Below, in pieces: positions 53,401 to 61,979 of a stretch of 64,000 nt of DNA. Under the pieces are notes generated by a model. It did not search any database and was not told the DNA's origin. It was given only the letters and a program-made list of their open reading frames with translations. Made by a program: the position numbers and the translations under genes. The stretch spans positions 35,881,691 through 35,945,690 of the forward strand of contig NC_135357.1 of NCBI RefSeq assembly GCF_051622035.1, written 5' to 3'. This stretch comes from Arctopsyche grandis (Eukaryota; Arthropoda; Insecta; Trichoptera; Hydropsychidae). The stretch's first letter is position 1. Each line of letters opens with the position of its first letter.

Positions 53401-53738
53401 CCCACAAATACGTCCAAAATCTCATAGAAGGGATGGCGGAAACGCACAAATTCGCTCGGAAACACCTCCAGAAGACGCATAAAAGAATGAAAGCGGCTTA
53501 CGACGGGAGGATCTGGGAACCACGATACGAAGAGGGCGATCGCGTTTGGTTGCACAACCCAGCCAAGAAGCCCGGTCGCACCCTTAAACTCCAATCCCCT
53601 TGGGAAGGTCCGTTCCGGATTACTAAGAGGATCAGCGACGTTGTCTATCGGATCCGCCGGGAAACAGGGAACTCCCGGTATCTGGTGGTACACGTCAACA
53701 GATTAGCGCGATACCTCGCAACACCGGATCCGATCTAA
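50331..53738 (+). CDS. pol: Gypsy element 3 pol polyprotein
   Basis: A 1135-residue frame with protease, reverse transcriptase, RNase H and integrase, essentially identical to the pol of element 2 and overlapping gag in the same -1 arrangement. It looks whole. Confidence 0.93.
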   Translation: MSRAELSEGTGSRERLRRGRGAIPVGKRIMVSSTRAGLIIENEEKPVPVLGSVGDSPFVLDTEGEIGGVPCRVLLDTGASVSVISSKLFAKIPREHRKRVNDKRERIRVADGRHVAIYVWAETTLAIKGTQARWKFAVTDFSSEVIMGMDLLRHLNTIVELGGTTTRVTFRNEIAPHRPVSSVHSCQEIKRHELNGKRQDDLPRQLDAAIIDLPPGKRSTIVNSLLQHRQAFAQSERDLSQVHKGSHRINSGDAAPIKQAHRRIPLHKKTEVRSLINDLLTRQIIEPAAGPWASPIVLVTKKTGELRLCVDYRRLNAVTTKDSFPMPRMDDVLDRLAGAKFFSTLDLQSGFWQVPVEEKDRPKTAFTTEFGLFQFRVMPFGLCNAPATFSRLMEDILGDLTGSTLVYLDDIIIYSPTPEAHLEHIQTVLKRLLAVGLKINTRKCQLFRNEVCFLGHKISSHGVCTDPEKTKAVREWPTPKSKAQLRSFLGLCTYYRRFVQGFAQTAKPLHRLTEEKTVFTWDQDCEHAFNALKNALTNAETMAFPRPEGIYILDADASQHAIGAVLSQVQDGEEKVIGYYSRTLKAPERNYCVTRKELLAIVDAVEHFHHYLYGSPFTLRTDHAALTWLRSFRKPEGQWARWLQRLGQYHMDVQHRAGKKHGNADALSRRPCDPDCPKCAKIESEQIAPEAKLVTLGNPQSPQATDSTISRFIAWKESGRRPLWEEVSAEEPEVRILWAQWDALTVDQGQLFRRWESPNGERQILQLVIPESHTNEILWEMHSSPTGGHFGVNKTLKNVRRRYYWPTCRPDVIKWCEKCPRCAAQNGPHTRNRAAMRQYVSGAPMDRMAIDILGPLPVTNRGNRYVLVAADYFTKWPEAIPLPDQEAETVAEALVTHVFAKLGTPRELHSDQGRNFEARVFAETLDKLGICKTRTTPYHPQSDGMIERLNRTLLGYLRKFLSYYDEEAERDWDTMLSPFLMAYRSTPHDATGESPALMMFGREMRLPPQLIYGGPPDSIPEQSAHKYVQNLIEGMAETHKFARKHLQKTHKRMKAAYDGRIWEPRYEEGDRVWLHNPAKKPGRTLKLQSPWEGPFRITKRISDVVYRIRRETGNSRYLVVHVNRLARYLATPDPI

Positions 53739-53862
53739 AATTAAAACCCCGTATTGTATTTCCTTGTATTTGTTTATTTATTGTATTTCCTTGTATTTGT
53801 TTGTATATGCTTTTGTACATTAATAAATCGCTCGAGACGACCGATCCTGAAGGAGAGGGCAG

Positions 53863-54092
53863 TGTAACGTACGCCCCCGCAGCCGAAGGAGTGGGGGGAA
53901 ACTACCCCCGCCCTCGGATGCTGGGGAGTGGGAGAAAGTACCGCTACTTTCTCAGCTATAAAAGAAGCGCCCTTTCCTTCGGAAGTCGAGTCGGACCACA
54001 GCTTTCTCTGAGAACTGTCGTTTCCTTTAGACTCCCATCTCTGCTGGTCTTTCCCTGTTCAGTCAAAGCCACCCACTTCACCCCACGTTACA
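53863..54092 (+). repeat. 3' LTR of gypsy element 3
   Basis: A 230-bp repeat equal to 49132-49361. Confidence 0.93.
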
Positions 54093-54339
54093 TATGTATA
54101 TAAATATAATGTAGCATAGCAATATGAAAAATTATTACGGTAAATAATAATTACGGATCACAAATGAAATTATTTTATTTAAAAAAATCAATATAATACA
54201 AATATACATAAAAAAGAATAACAAAGATAGTAAAAAAATAAAAAGCAAGAAAGAAATATGTATAGTAAAAAAACAAGTAAATAATAATGATAATTATATA
54301 GGTATAGATAATTATATACCACGGTGTCTACAAGGTTAC

Positions 54340-54835
54340 AAGGCTGTTCTTCTTTTCTCATCGAAGAAATACTGTCGAAACTCGTCTCTGACTGTTTTTG
54401 CATCTGACTTAGCATTTCGATTAAAAGAAGTGGAAAGGCTAGTTATTGTGTCTTTGTCTTCTTCTAATGCAATATCATCAGCTACTAATACATATGGAAA
54501 ATTCGTCGTGGTGTTGGGCAATGGACATGGCTCTGGCAAATTTAATTTGCGTTGTTCATAGAGTTCCCAAAATTTCGTATAGAATAAAACTCCACCATCT
54601 TAGATTTTTCCGTTTGTTCCTACATCAATCATGATGAACTCTTTTCTCGCATTAACCAAAGCCATGAGGACAATGCTATAAAAGCCTTTATAATTGTAGT
54701 ATGAGGGACCTGAAATTCGAGGTTTAATAATTTCAATGTGTTTGCCATCTAGACTTCCAATGCATCTGGGGAAATTGTAAAGTTTTCCAAATTCATTTGC
54801 GATTTCGATTCATTCTGCATCTGTTGTTGGCATCT
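54340..54835 (-). pseudogene. PIF/Harbinger transposase relic
   Basis: On the minus strand from about 54830 the frame reads EIANEFGKLYNFPRCIGSLD, GKHIEIIKPRISGPSYYNYK and GFYSIVLMALVNARKEFIMI, then DVGTNGKI, a stop codon, DGGVLFYTKFWELYE and LPNTTTNFPYVLVADDIAL. These are the DDE_Tnp_4 motifs of Harbinger transposases, including both catalytic aspartate regions. At least two in-frame stops occur, and the C-terminus is lost near 54340, so it is a decayed copy of a different lineage from the one at 32736. Confidence 0.82.
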
Positions 54836-54916
54836 GAAAAATTTTAAATTAATTTTTTTTTTTTTCAGGAAGATTATTCTCAACAACACCAAAATGAAGT
54901 AGTACAAAAAGAGTCT

Positions 54917-55375
54917 TTGATATATTCGTCTCTTAATGATGACGATGAAGGTCCAATGCCGAAAATAACAAAGAATAGGCCGAACAAAAAAAATGAGCTG
55001 CTTGCACAAGCATGCACTATACTGTCTCGGCCCATTGTTGAATCTCCCCAAACTTCTTTCGATCTAATGTGTGCGTCCTGGATTGAGAGTTTAAAAGGCT
55101 TAAATCCGAAACTAAAATTAGATAAAGCACATGCCATAAACAATATAATATATGAAGCTCAAACGAAAAATTTGTATTATACTGAAATTAATAATTCATT
55201 ATCTCTCACATCTTTATCAAACTCATCGCCACATGTTATCCACATACCCGAGAATACTAGCTTCAATTCACCCAAAATACAAGTAATAGAAGGGTTGGAA
55301 CCATCAACACACATTACCAAACGTCCGCCAATTATCCACATTCCTAAAAATATTAAATACAATCCGGGTATATGA
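54917..55375 (+). pseudogene. Possible Harbinger accessory (MADF/BESS-type) protein, C-terminal part
   Basis: A 152-codon open frame, divergent from the transposase relic. The section TSFDLMCASWIESLKGLNPK followed by LKLDKAHAINNIIYEAQ resembles a BESS motif, which in many insect Harbinger elements follows a MADF domain in the second element protein. The frame is open upstream of the first ATG, so it is probably a 3' exon or truncated fragment. The MADF-like piece lies in the flanking arms, not next to it. Assignment is tentative. Confidence 0.45.
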
Positions 55376-55587
55376 ATAACAGAAGGGTTGGCTTCAAAAA
55401 ATTTTATAAAACATCAAACAACATCACACATAAACATAGTCATCATTTATTTTTTACATACCTCCTTTATTATTGTATTTCATTATAATTTGTTTTTTTG
55501 TTTATGTAAAATGTTTACTATATAATAAGTAATATAAATAAAGTTTTTATATTACTTTGGTTTCTATTTTTACCTTTATATACTTCT

Positions 55588-56407
55588 TGATCATCGGGCC
55601 GAGACTAAAGTTGATGTGGTCGAATAGTACCTAATAAATAAATTATTTTCTAAAAGTAGTAATATAATCAAGATGATTACCATAGTCAGCACGGGTTTTT
55701 CTACGTTGGCCAAAAAGCTCAGTTCGTGAAATGTCGAGGATGATGGTATATATATATATCTCATCAGCTCCGCAGCCCGACCTTTTAGATTGCTCTATTT
55801 TTTTCAACTCTTTCCTGAAAATCACATTTTTCAATAAATTAGCAACATTTTTTAATAAATGAGGGTCACAAAACGAACTAGGTAGGTACTTCAATATTGA
55901 CATTTTGATATTTGTAGTTTAGTCACGTCATCTCGCTTGGAGTTTCGATTCGTAGAAGGCTGTGTTGTGGGTGTGCGGCGAACAATAAAAGTTGCGTGTT
56001 TAGATGACCAGTTATGAGTAGAGTACGATAATTGAACAATAAAGTGGTTATGAGGTGATGGTATGCACTGCATTTTGTTATGACAGAAGAAGCGGTATCA
56101 CACCTTGTACCTGGGGAGCTGCCACATTAGATTGGCCATGCTTAAGCGGTTTATATTACAAATACCGAGCGAAGCCGGGTAAATAGAAAGATAATTGAAT
56201 AAAGTAATGAGCCGAGCAAATGTCGTAAATATGTTGGCGACACGCTCTCTGAAATATCGACGACATCCCCCCAAGGCAATCCTAGGGGTACTGCGCGAGC
56301 TATGGAGGGGCGTCGTGTGGCTCGCGGATTGGTGAAAAATTGGAACACGCTGTATGTTTCCACGCCGTCAAATACCGCGGTATCCACCGCTAGTGTTAAC
56401 GCTGCCA
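55588..56407 (-). repeat. Inverted arm, right (820 bp)
   Basis: Reverse complement of 47490-48308. The MADF-like frame here (55903-55643) continues further: SRTELFGQRRKTRADYGNHL, then DYITTFRK. With the left arm it encloses the Harbinger-like relic and gypsy element 3. Confidence 0.85.
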
Positions 56408-56917
56408 ATAAGCGACCGGCTTGAGCGCTAACCGGTCAGTTGCTCCGGGATCGCAATCGCGTGCGCGTCTCTCTGTGTTGTTCCCGCTCCCCCAACCTTT
56501 CCGCTATTTTGAAGACGAGAACCTGGAGATGGAAGCTGCTAGTCTCCAGCCGAAGATAAGTACTCTGTATCAAATGTTCTCGCTATTATGATATCGAAAG
56601 CTATCGCTCGCTTGTCGCATTCGGTTCGCAACAATTCGAGCGGGAAGCTCTACAGGCGCGGCAAGACCAACCGTACTGCACAACAAAACCGGTTTTTATA
56701 CAAAGCAACTTTTGACGGGCGCATTTAGTATACTATAGAAATACAGCACAACTAGTGCTTTTCCGAATTTAAGCCACCGAGATATTATATCTATCGACTA
56801 TCACGTGCTTGCTTTATAAGCAGTTTGCGTCTTATACGCCGTTGCGATTCTCCGGCGTGCCATTTTTTTTTTATTTACGCATCAAACTGGCGCCATCGAT
56901 TATTTGGTCGCGCATGC
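56408..56917. other. Moderately GC-rich stretch, unknown
   Basis: It begins beyond the arm with a small inverted repeat (GACCGG ... CCGGTC at about 56413-56436). There is no long open frame and no RNA gene signature. It may be the old insertion site sequence or part of an unclassified element. Confidence 0.3.
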
Positions 56918-57487
56918 TGTTATGTCCTGACGGACCGGAGATACAAAAAAATGGTATCTGATTCACAAGCAGATCAATGTTTGATCTACGAGCAAACCAG
57001 ATAAACACTTTATTGTTTCCGTTAATAAAAGTCACTTTTGTATTTTAATTAGGGTAGAATTTATTATATTCTTTTTAGAGTTACAACATTTGTCTAAGAG
57101 AAATTTATAGACACTTTTTTATTAAAAAGTCCAAATCACTTTGATATTTCTATGTTCGAGTAGAAGTTAAAGTTACAAGCGCTAGTTTTAACAAAGGGTT
57201 TTACAAAGGTTTCACAAGGGCTTTCACTGAGTTGAGTAGAGAAGTAAAGCCCAGTATAACGTTGGTGCTGTTCAGGGTAATCTGCCTTATCGAGGTTTGG
57301 GTATCCTCTTTTATACTAAAGAGGTGACGTTATTGCTTATGTTATTCTTATCGAATATGGTATCCGTTTATATTACCTTGATATCTCATTCGTCATTTAA
57401 TACGTCTGATGTGACCGTATATGGTCATCTTTGGTGGGAAGCAGATAAGACTCCCGTAATAGATCTCGAGGTTATGATATCATAACA
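56918..57487 (-). repeat. LTR of an unassigned LTR retrotransposon (570 bp), old and partial
   Basis: On the minus strand it runs from TGTTATGATATCATAACC to GTCAGGACATAACA, with a TATAAAAGAGG box near the middle. It is preceded (minus strand) by a purine tract AAGAAGGGAGGGA at 57488-57500, so this is a 3' LTR. About 200 bases of internal sequence remain up to the hAT-type element at 57696. The family is unclear (possibly copia-like from its termini). It is a broken remnant. Confidence 0.65.
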
Positions 57488-57695
57488 TCCCTCCCTTCTT
57501 AAATTAATTCACTAATATTTGAATTTAGTGAATTTTAATTGAATTTAATCTTTGTTCGGCTGTCATAGGCGAACCTTCATAATCTAGAATTTCTACATTA
57601 CTTGATTCTGTTACGGGGACGAGAAGGAGATGGTGTACAAATATTATAGTCACAGTTTTTTTATAAGATCTTCTTTTAATAGTAGTAAGTATACA

Positions 57696-59316
57696 CAGTG
57701 GCGTAGCGTGAATTCCTGGTGCCCCCCCGCAAAATATTTTAAGGCGCCCCCCCCCCATATATTAATATTAGCAAAATAACTTTCCAAATTAATATTTATA
57801 CTTTTTACGTATCGGTATATGTACCTATATATCAAAGTGCATTAATAGTTTAATCTGGACGGCCAAAAGCAGTGCACAATCTGTTAAAGTAACTGATGGT
57901 GAATTTTCCTTAAAAACTTCTCACCTGTTAATGGTGACAGCGAAAAATTTATAAATTTTATTGGTTTTAATCATATAATTTTGTTTTATTGTTTACACAT
58001 TGAAAAAATATATACAAGAATAAGAGAATTCTCAGCTAATAGGTTGAAGTGGCACTGACGTTCAAAAGATGGAAAAAGACGGTAGTCTTCTAGCCCTATT
58101 GGCATAGATCAATTACACAATGAGGATAAACTCAAAATATGTTAATGTATCAGTGGCGTAGCGTGAATTCCAGGTGCCCCCCCGCAAAATATTTTAAGGC
58201 GCCCCCCCCCCCCCATATATTCATATTATTTCCTTACAGCAAAATAACTTTCTAAATTAATAATTCATAAATTTCTAAATTAAGACTCATTGGCAAAAAC
58301 GACTGTTTTGCTAAAATTTAATACTAATCATTACTAATACTTTAAGACGATGTTGTGACTTTCTTTTGATTGTTCATCATTTCTTTTACTTTTTAAAAAT
58401 ATTTCTGTAAGGAATTTTAAAACATCTATACATATATGTACCTACATATATATCGAAGTGCATTAATAGAGTCTAATCTGGACGACCAACTAGCAGCGCA
58501 CAATCTGTTTTAAGTAACTGATGATGAATTTTCCTTAAAAACTTCCCACCTGTTAATGTTGACAGCTAAAAATTTATAAATTTTTACGTTTTTACGCCTC
58601 ATAGCCAGCAGCGTGGCTCGGTCGTTAAGCTTCTGCTTAACACTGAGAGGCGCCGAGTTCGATCCCTTGAGCTGACCTCGATTGAAAAGAATTTTTCTGA
58701 GTATATCTGTAATGCTGCTGGTCAGACCAGGATTTGTGACTCCTGGTTGATCGTTTCCTATCAGAGTTTGCCAATTTTCTCTGATTTCATTGTTGAAACG
58801 ATTCCCGATTTAAAATTGGCTAAAAATCCTTCCTACCCACTATGTCACCACTATTTGAGAATTATTAATGTAAATATTACAATAAAAATGTATGTACAAT
58901 TCATAGATGTCTCGTTAATTGTCGAGTTTAAGTCAGTGTCTCGTAATTTAGCGACTTATATAATAAAAAAAAATGCTGTATTGTTTGTAATTTGGCCAGG
59001 AAGGCGCATTGGGGTTTACCTGTAATGCCTTCCTGGTATGAAATATAATAAAATATAATTTTATTTTATTGTTTTAACACGTTGTTTTAACAAAAATATA
59101 TACAAGAATAAGAGAGAATTGTCAGCTATATGTAAATACAACAAAACGAGATGCAAATAGGTTAAAAAATAACAGAGGTTTTTAAAAAAATTATTGCAAA
59201 GAAATTACAGAACAAATTAAAAAATCTGCAAAAAAGGCACGCCGCTTTGCGGCGCCCCCCAAGCCTCGGCGCCCCCCCGCATTGCGGGGTCTGCGGGCGC
59301 GGTAGTTACGCCACTG
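57696..59316. mobile_element. CAGTGGCG-type hAT element, tandem double copy (1621 bp)
   Basis: Starts CAGTGGCGTAGCG, ends TTACGCCACTG, with an 8-bp duplication AGTATACA (57688-57695 and 59317-59324). A second 5' end (CAGTGGCGTAGCG) occurs at 58151, and the sequence after each start is similar (poly-C block, then TGCATTAATAG and CAATCTG), so two diverged copies lie head to tail within one set of outer ends. There is no transposase. The second copy holds a SINE. Confidence 0.85.
58602..59055 (+). repeat. tRNA-derived SINE, copy 1
   Basis: A tRNA-like head carries a box A-like GTGGCTCGGTCGTTAAG (from 58613) and a box B-like GAGTTCGATCCC (58655-58666), the internal RNA polymerase III promoter. 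A conserved core (TTTGTGACTCC, then TGATCGTTTCCTATCAGAGT and TTGCCAATTTT) and an A/T-rich tail follow. The core is shared with the split SINE copy at 15473-20950. Confidence 0.75.
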
Positions 59317-59324
59317 AGTATACA

Positions 59325-59520
59325 CGAGATTAATGTACAAGTTTGTATTACACATTACTAGTTAGTAGTTTACTAGTTAGGCAGTTTAATCACAAGTGTC
59401 TTGTAAGACTGTTTGATCGCAAGTGATCAGTTAGAGTGTTTGATCGCAAGTTACTAGTTAGAGTGTTTGATCGCAAGTGATCTTCCATATGTTTTACATC
59501 AGTATATATTCAATAAGGGT
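59325..59520. repeat. Short tandem repeat of TAGTTAGAGTGTTTGATCGC
   Basis: About three imperfect units of roughly 30 bases (TTTGATCGCAAGT followed by GATCAGTTAGAG or TACTAGTTAGAG) between 59405 and 59482, with related ACTAGTTAG pieces upstream. No coding capacity. Confidence 0.7.
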
Positions 59521-60399
59521 AACAATTTGGACCAATCATAATTCGTGAGAAAATAATATTTTAGGGGGGAACTCGAGTTAATTAAAACAATATCTTAAGA
59601 CTTTAATACTTTGACCCTTGAGTGTATCGAGAAATGGTTTACACACAATTAGTTACGCAGGTTTAAAAAGGAGTCGAGTCGTGTGAAAAATGCTGGTAAA
59701 ACTATAAAATTAATTAAAGACAATATTTTTGCATATGTATCCCTTGAGGTCGGATACACAATTCGTCGTGCGGATTAAGAAGGGTTTTGATATTTGGGGG
59801 AAACATAATTTGTCACGCTGGTGGCGTGGGAATAAGAAATAAAGTTATTTAAAAACGATATTTTTAGTGTTAACATATGTGTCTTGAATGTATCGAGAAA
59901 TGGTTGAGTTGTCGATAATGTATGATTTATTTCATTTGTGTAATTTATTTTAAATTAAAGAAAAAAAATAATGTAAATAATAAAATAAATATTCGATTGT
60001 GTATCGATACAAAATCGATTATTTAAAAAAATTTTCATCAAAATATCTATGAAGTTCTTGGAAGGTCCAGTAATACACACCCCTATACTATAAACTATGT
60101 GAATTATGTGTTACAGACGTGTCAGAATTCGGAATTCCGAAACACATGCTATGTATGACCCACCCTTTTACAGTCGGCCTGCACCATTTATATAAATGTG
60201 TTTTCGTTGTTTCTTCGACTATTCACTATGCATTGAATGCAAGTTATTTGATATTTCCATATAGTATGGTTTGTTATCCATGGATGACTTTTCAACTTGA
60301 TCCTGAAGGCACAAAAATATTTGAAAAAATTCAGTAGTTTATCGTGAACCATCGCGCGAATAGCATTTCGGTAACTTTTACTCGAGTGATTATTATTTC
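59521..60399. other. AT-rich stretch
   Basis: Contains a 72-codon plus frame (60119-60337) with no recognised domain. GTGTCTTGAATGTATCGAGA and CCCTTGAGTGTATCGAGAAA recur at about 59880 and 59620, hinting at old tandem duplication. No gene can be supported. Confidence 0.35.
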
Positions 60400-60402
60400 A
60401 AA

Positions 60403-60740
60403 AATATAAAATATTAGTGTTTTTTTTCGTAGTTTTATAATAAATATAGTGCATTCAATTATTGTAAACGTTTTTATAAACTCATAAAAAATCGATCACG
60501 GAGAATACAGGAGATGATACGTTTTTAGAGGAAAATTATACCAGAAATATAAAATATTAGTTGTTTTTTCGTAGTTTTATAATAAATATAGTTATTTTTA
60601 AATATAGTGCATTTAATTAGTGTAGACGTTTTTATAAACGCATAAAAAATCGATCATGGAGAATACAGGAGATAATACGTTTTTAGAGGAAAATTATGCA
60701 GATAATATGTCAGATGGAAAAGACTTCGATAATGGTTTGA
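60403..60740 (+). repeat. Tandem duplication with a short acidic open frame
   Basis: Two copies of a block (AAATATAAAATATTAG ... ATCGATCAYGGAGAATACAGG ... TTTTTAGAGGAAAATTATRC) lie at about 60403-60542 and 60543-60702. In the second the frame reads MENTGDNTFLEENYADNMSD, then GKDFDNGLM, then a stop. The acidic head recalls the N-terminus of piggyBac transposases, but it is too short to assign. Confidence 0.5.
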
Positions 60741-61020
60741 TGTAGTTTATTGAAATGTAAAATCTGCACGTGGTGGTTCAGCGGAGCGTACGAGAACACA
60801 ACTTCTCCGTACGCCGTCTTTTCGCTGACTTACCGACCGTAGCGTTCTTCCGCTTGGGTCGACACTACTGCCAACTCGTCAATAATGCCAATCGACAATC
60901 AGTTAATAAGACTGTTTGCCATACGTCATTATAAAAGTCGGAACATAGTCCCACATAGGAAAACTGTTGAACAATACAGTTATTCTACAGAGTTACAGCA
61001 TTACTGACGAGTCGTTTACA
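60741..61020 (-). repeat. Probable 3' LTR of the BEL/Pao element
   Basis: On the minus strand TGTAAACGACTCG to AATAAACTACA, with a TTTTATAATG box. It starts and ends TGT/ACA and is downstream of the BEL/Pao pol frame. The second LTR is outside the window, so the boundaries are not verified. Confidence 0.4.
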
Positions 61021-61979
61021 ATAACTCATAGCTCTTAAATTAATTAAATAGAGGGTGAATAATGAAACCTTTGCCTCATCCAGTGTGAGGATAAAATCAA
61101 TTTATTGGTTCAGTAATATTTCAACTTATAGGTATACCTCTGGTGAATGTTGTTTCTATTTACATTAAAATTTTTGAAATCTCCTTTGAAGCTGTGAATA
61201 AGCATTACAAGATAAGGTTACTTTAAAAAAGAGAGAGTGGACTGTATATAGTTTAAAACTTAAGCATTCCTCATCTTGAGGTTAACTTAGACAATACAAT
61301 GTTGACACTATTACAGTTGTCAATACAGATCAGCTATTACCGATCAACTAAACTTGATTAGTGAGTGTAATGCTCCTAAGTTAACTTGATTTCATCAACA
61401 AGTAACACAAACATTGCTAAATTAAAAGTAAATTGGAAAGTCATTCATTCATTCCTACAAGCAGGAAATGAAGGCGAACTATGATTATAGATGTCTCTAC
61501 GTTAAACATCGAAATGTTCAGTATTATAATATTTACTTATTCTATGATTCACATAGATACTATAAACAGTAAGAGTTAACTTATGTTTTCATAACAAGAA
61601 ACATAAGACCTGCGGATGACTCCCGGCAGGTTATAATTAAGTAGACATGAAATAATTTAAGATGCTCCATTAAGTTTGGCTTGGAGACTAACATTAACAA
61701 ATCATGAATATAATTTTAACTGTCAAATTTGAACAATTTATTTTAAACTCGGATATCCTTCCGAGTGATGACATGAGACAAGTCTTATATTATAAAGACA
61801 AAATGATTAGATTAAATTCGGAGATATATACTGCCGAATGTTAAAATGAAAATAGCTTAAATTATACACACAACACAATTAAAGTGAATTACGGAGTACT
61901 ACTATTAACATTGAATGATTTAAACTCATGATTACATCTAATAAGTAATATGCGTTGGGGGTAGTGTCTTCGGGTTAAA
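61021..61979 (-). other. Untranslated 3' part of the BEL/Pao element
   Basis: A 0.95 kb AT-rich stretch between the pol stop and the probable LTR, with no long open frame. It presumably belongs to the same element. Confidence 0.4.

Larger units (their letters stand above)
49132..54092 (+). mobile_element. Gypsy LTR retrotransposon, element 3; looks whole
   Basis: Same length (4961 bp) and nearly the same sequence as element 2, with only about eight differences noticed by eye. LTRs are 49132-49361 and 53863-54092. The target duplication TATG (49128-49131 and 54093-54096) differs from that of element 2, so this is a separate insertion and not a segmental copy. Its LTRs look identical, so it is very young. 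Confidence 0.95.

Noticed and set aside
56408-56917. Possible snRNA or tRNA gene in the GC-richer stretch
   Set aside because: No box A/box B pair, no cloverleaf and no Sm site could be identified.
60119-60337. 72-codon plus-strand frame
   Set aside because: No domain, AT-rich surroundings, no start context; could be chance.
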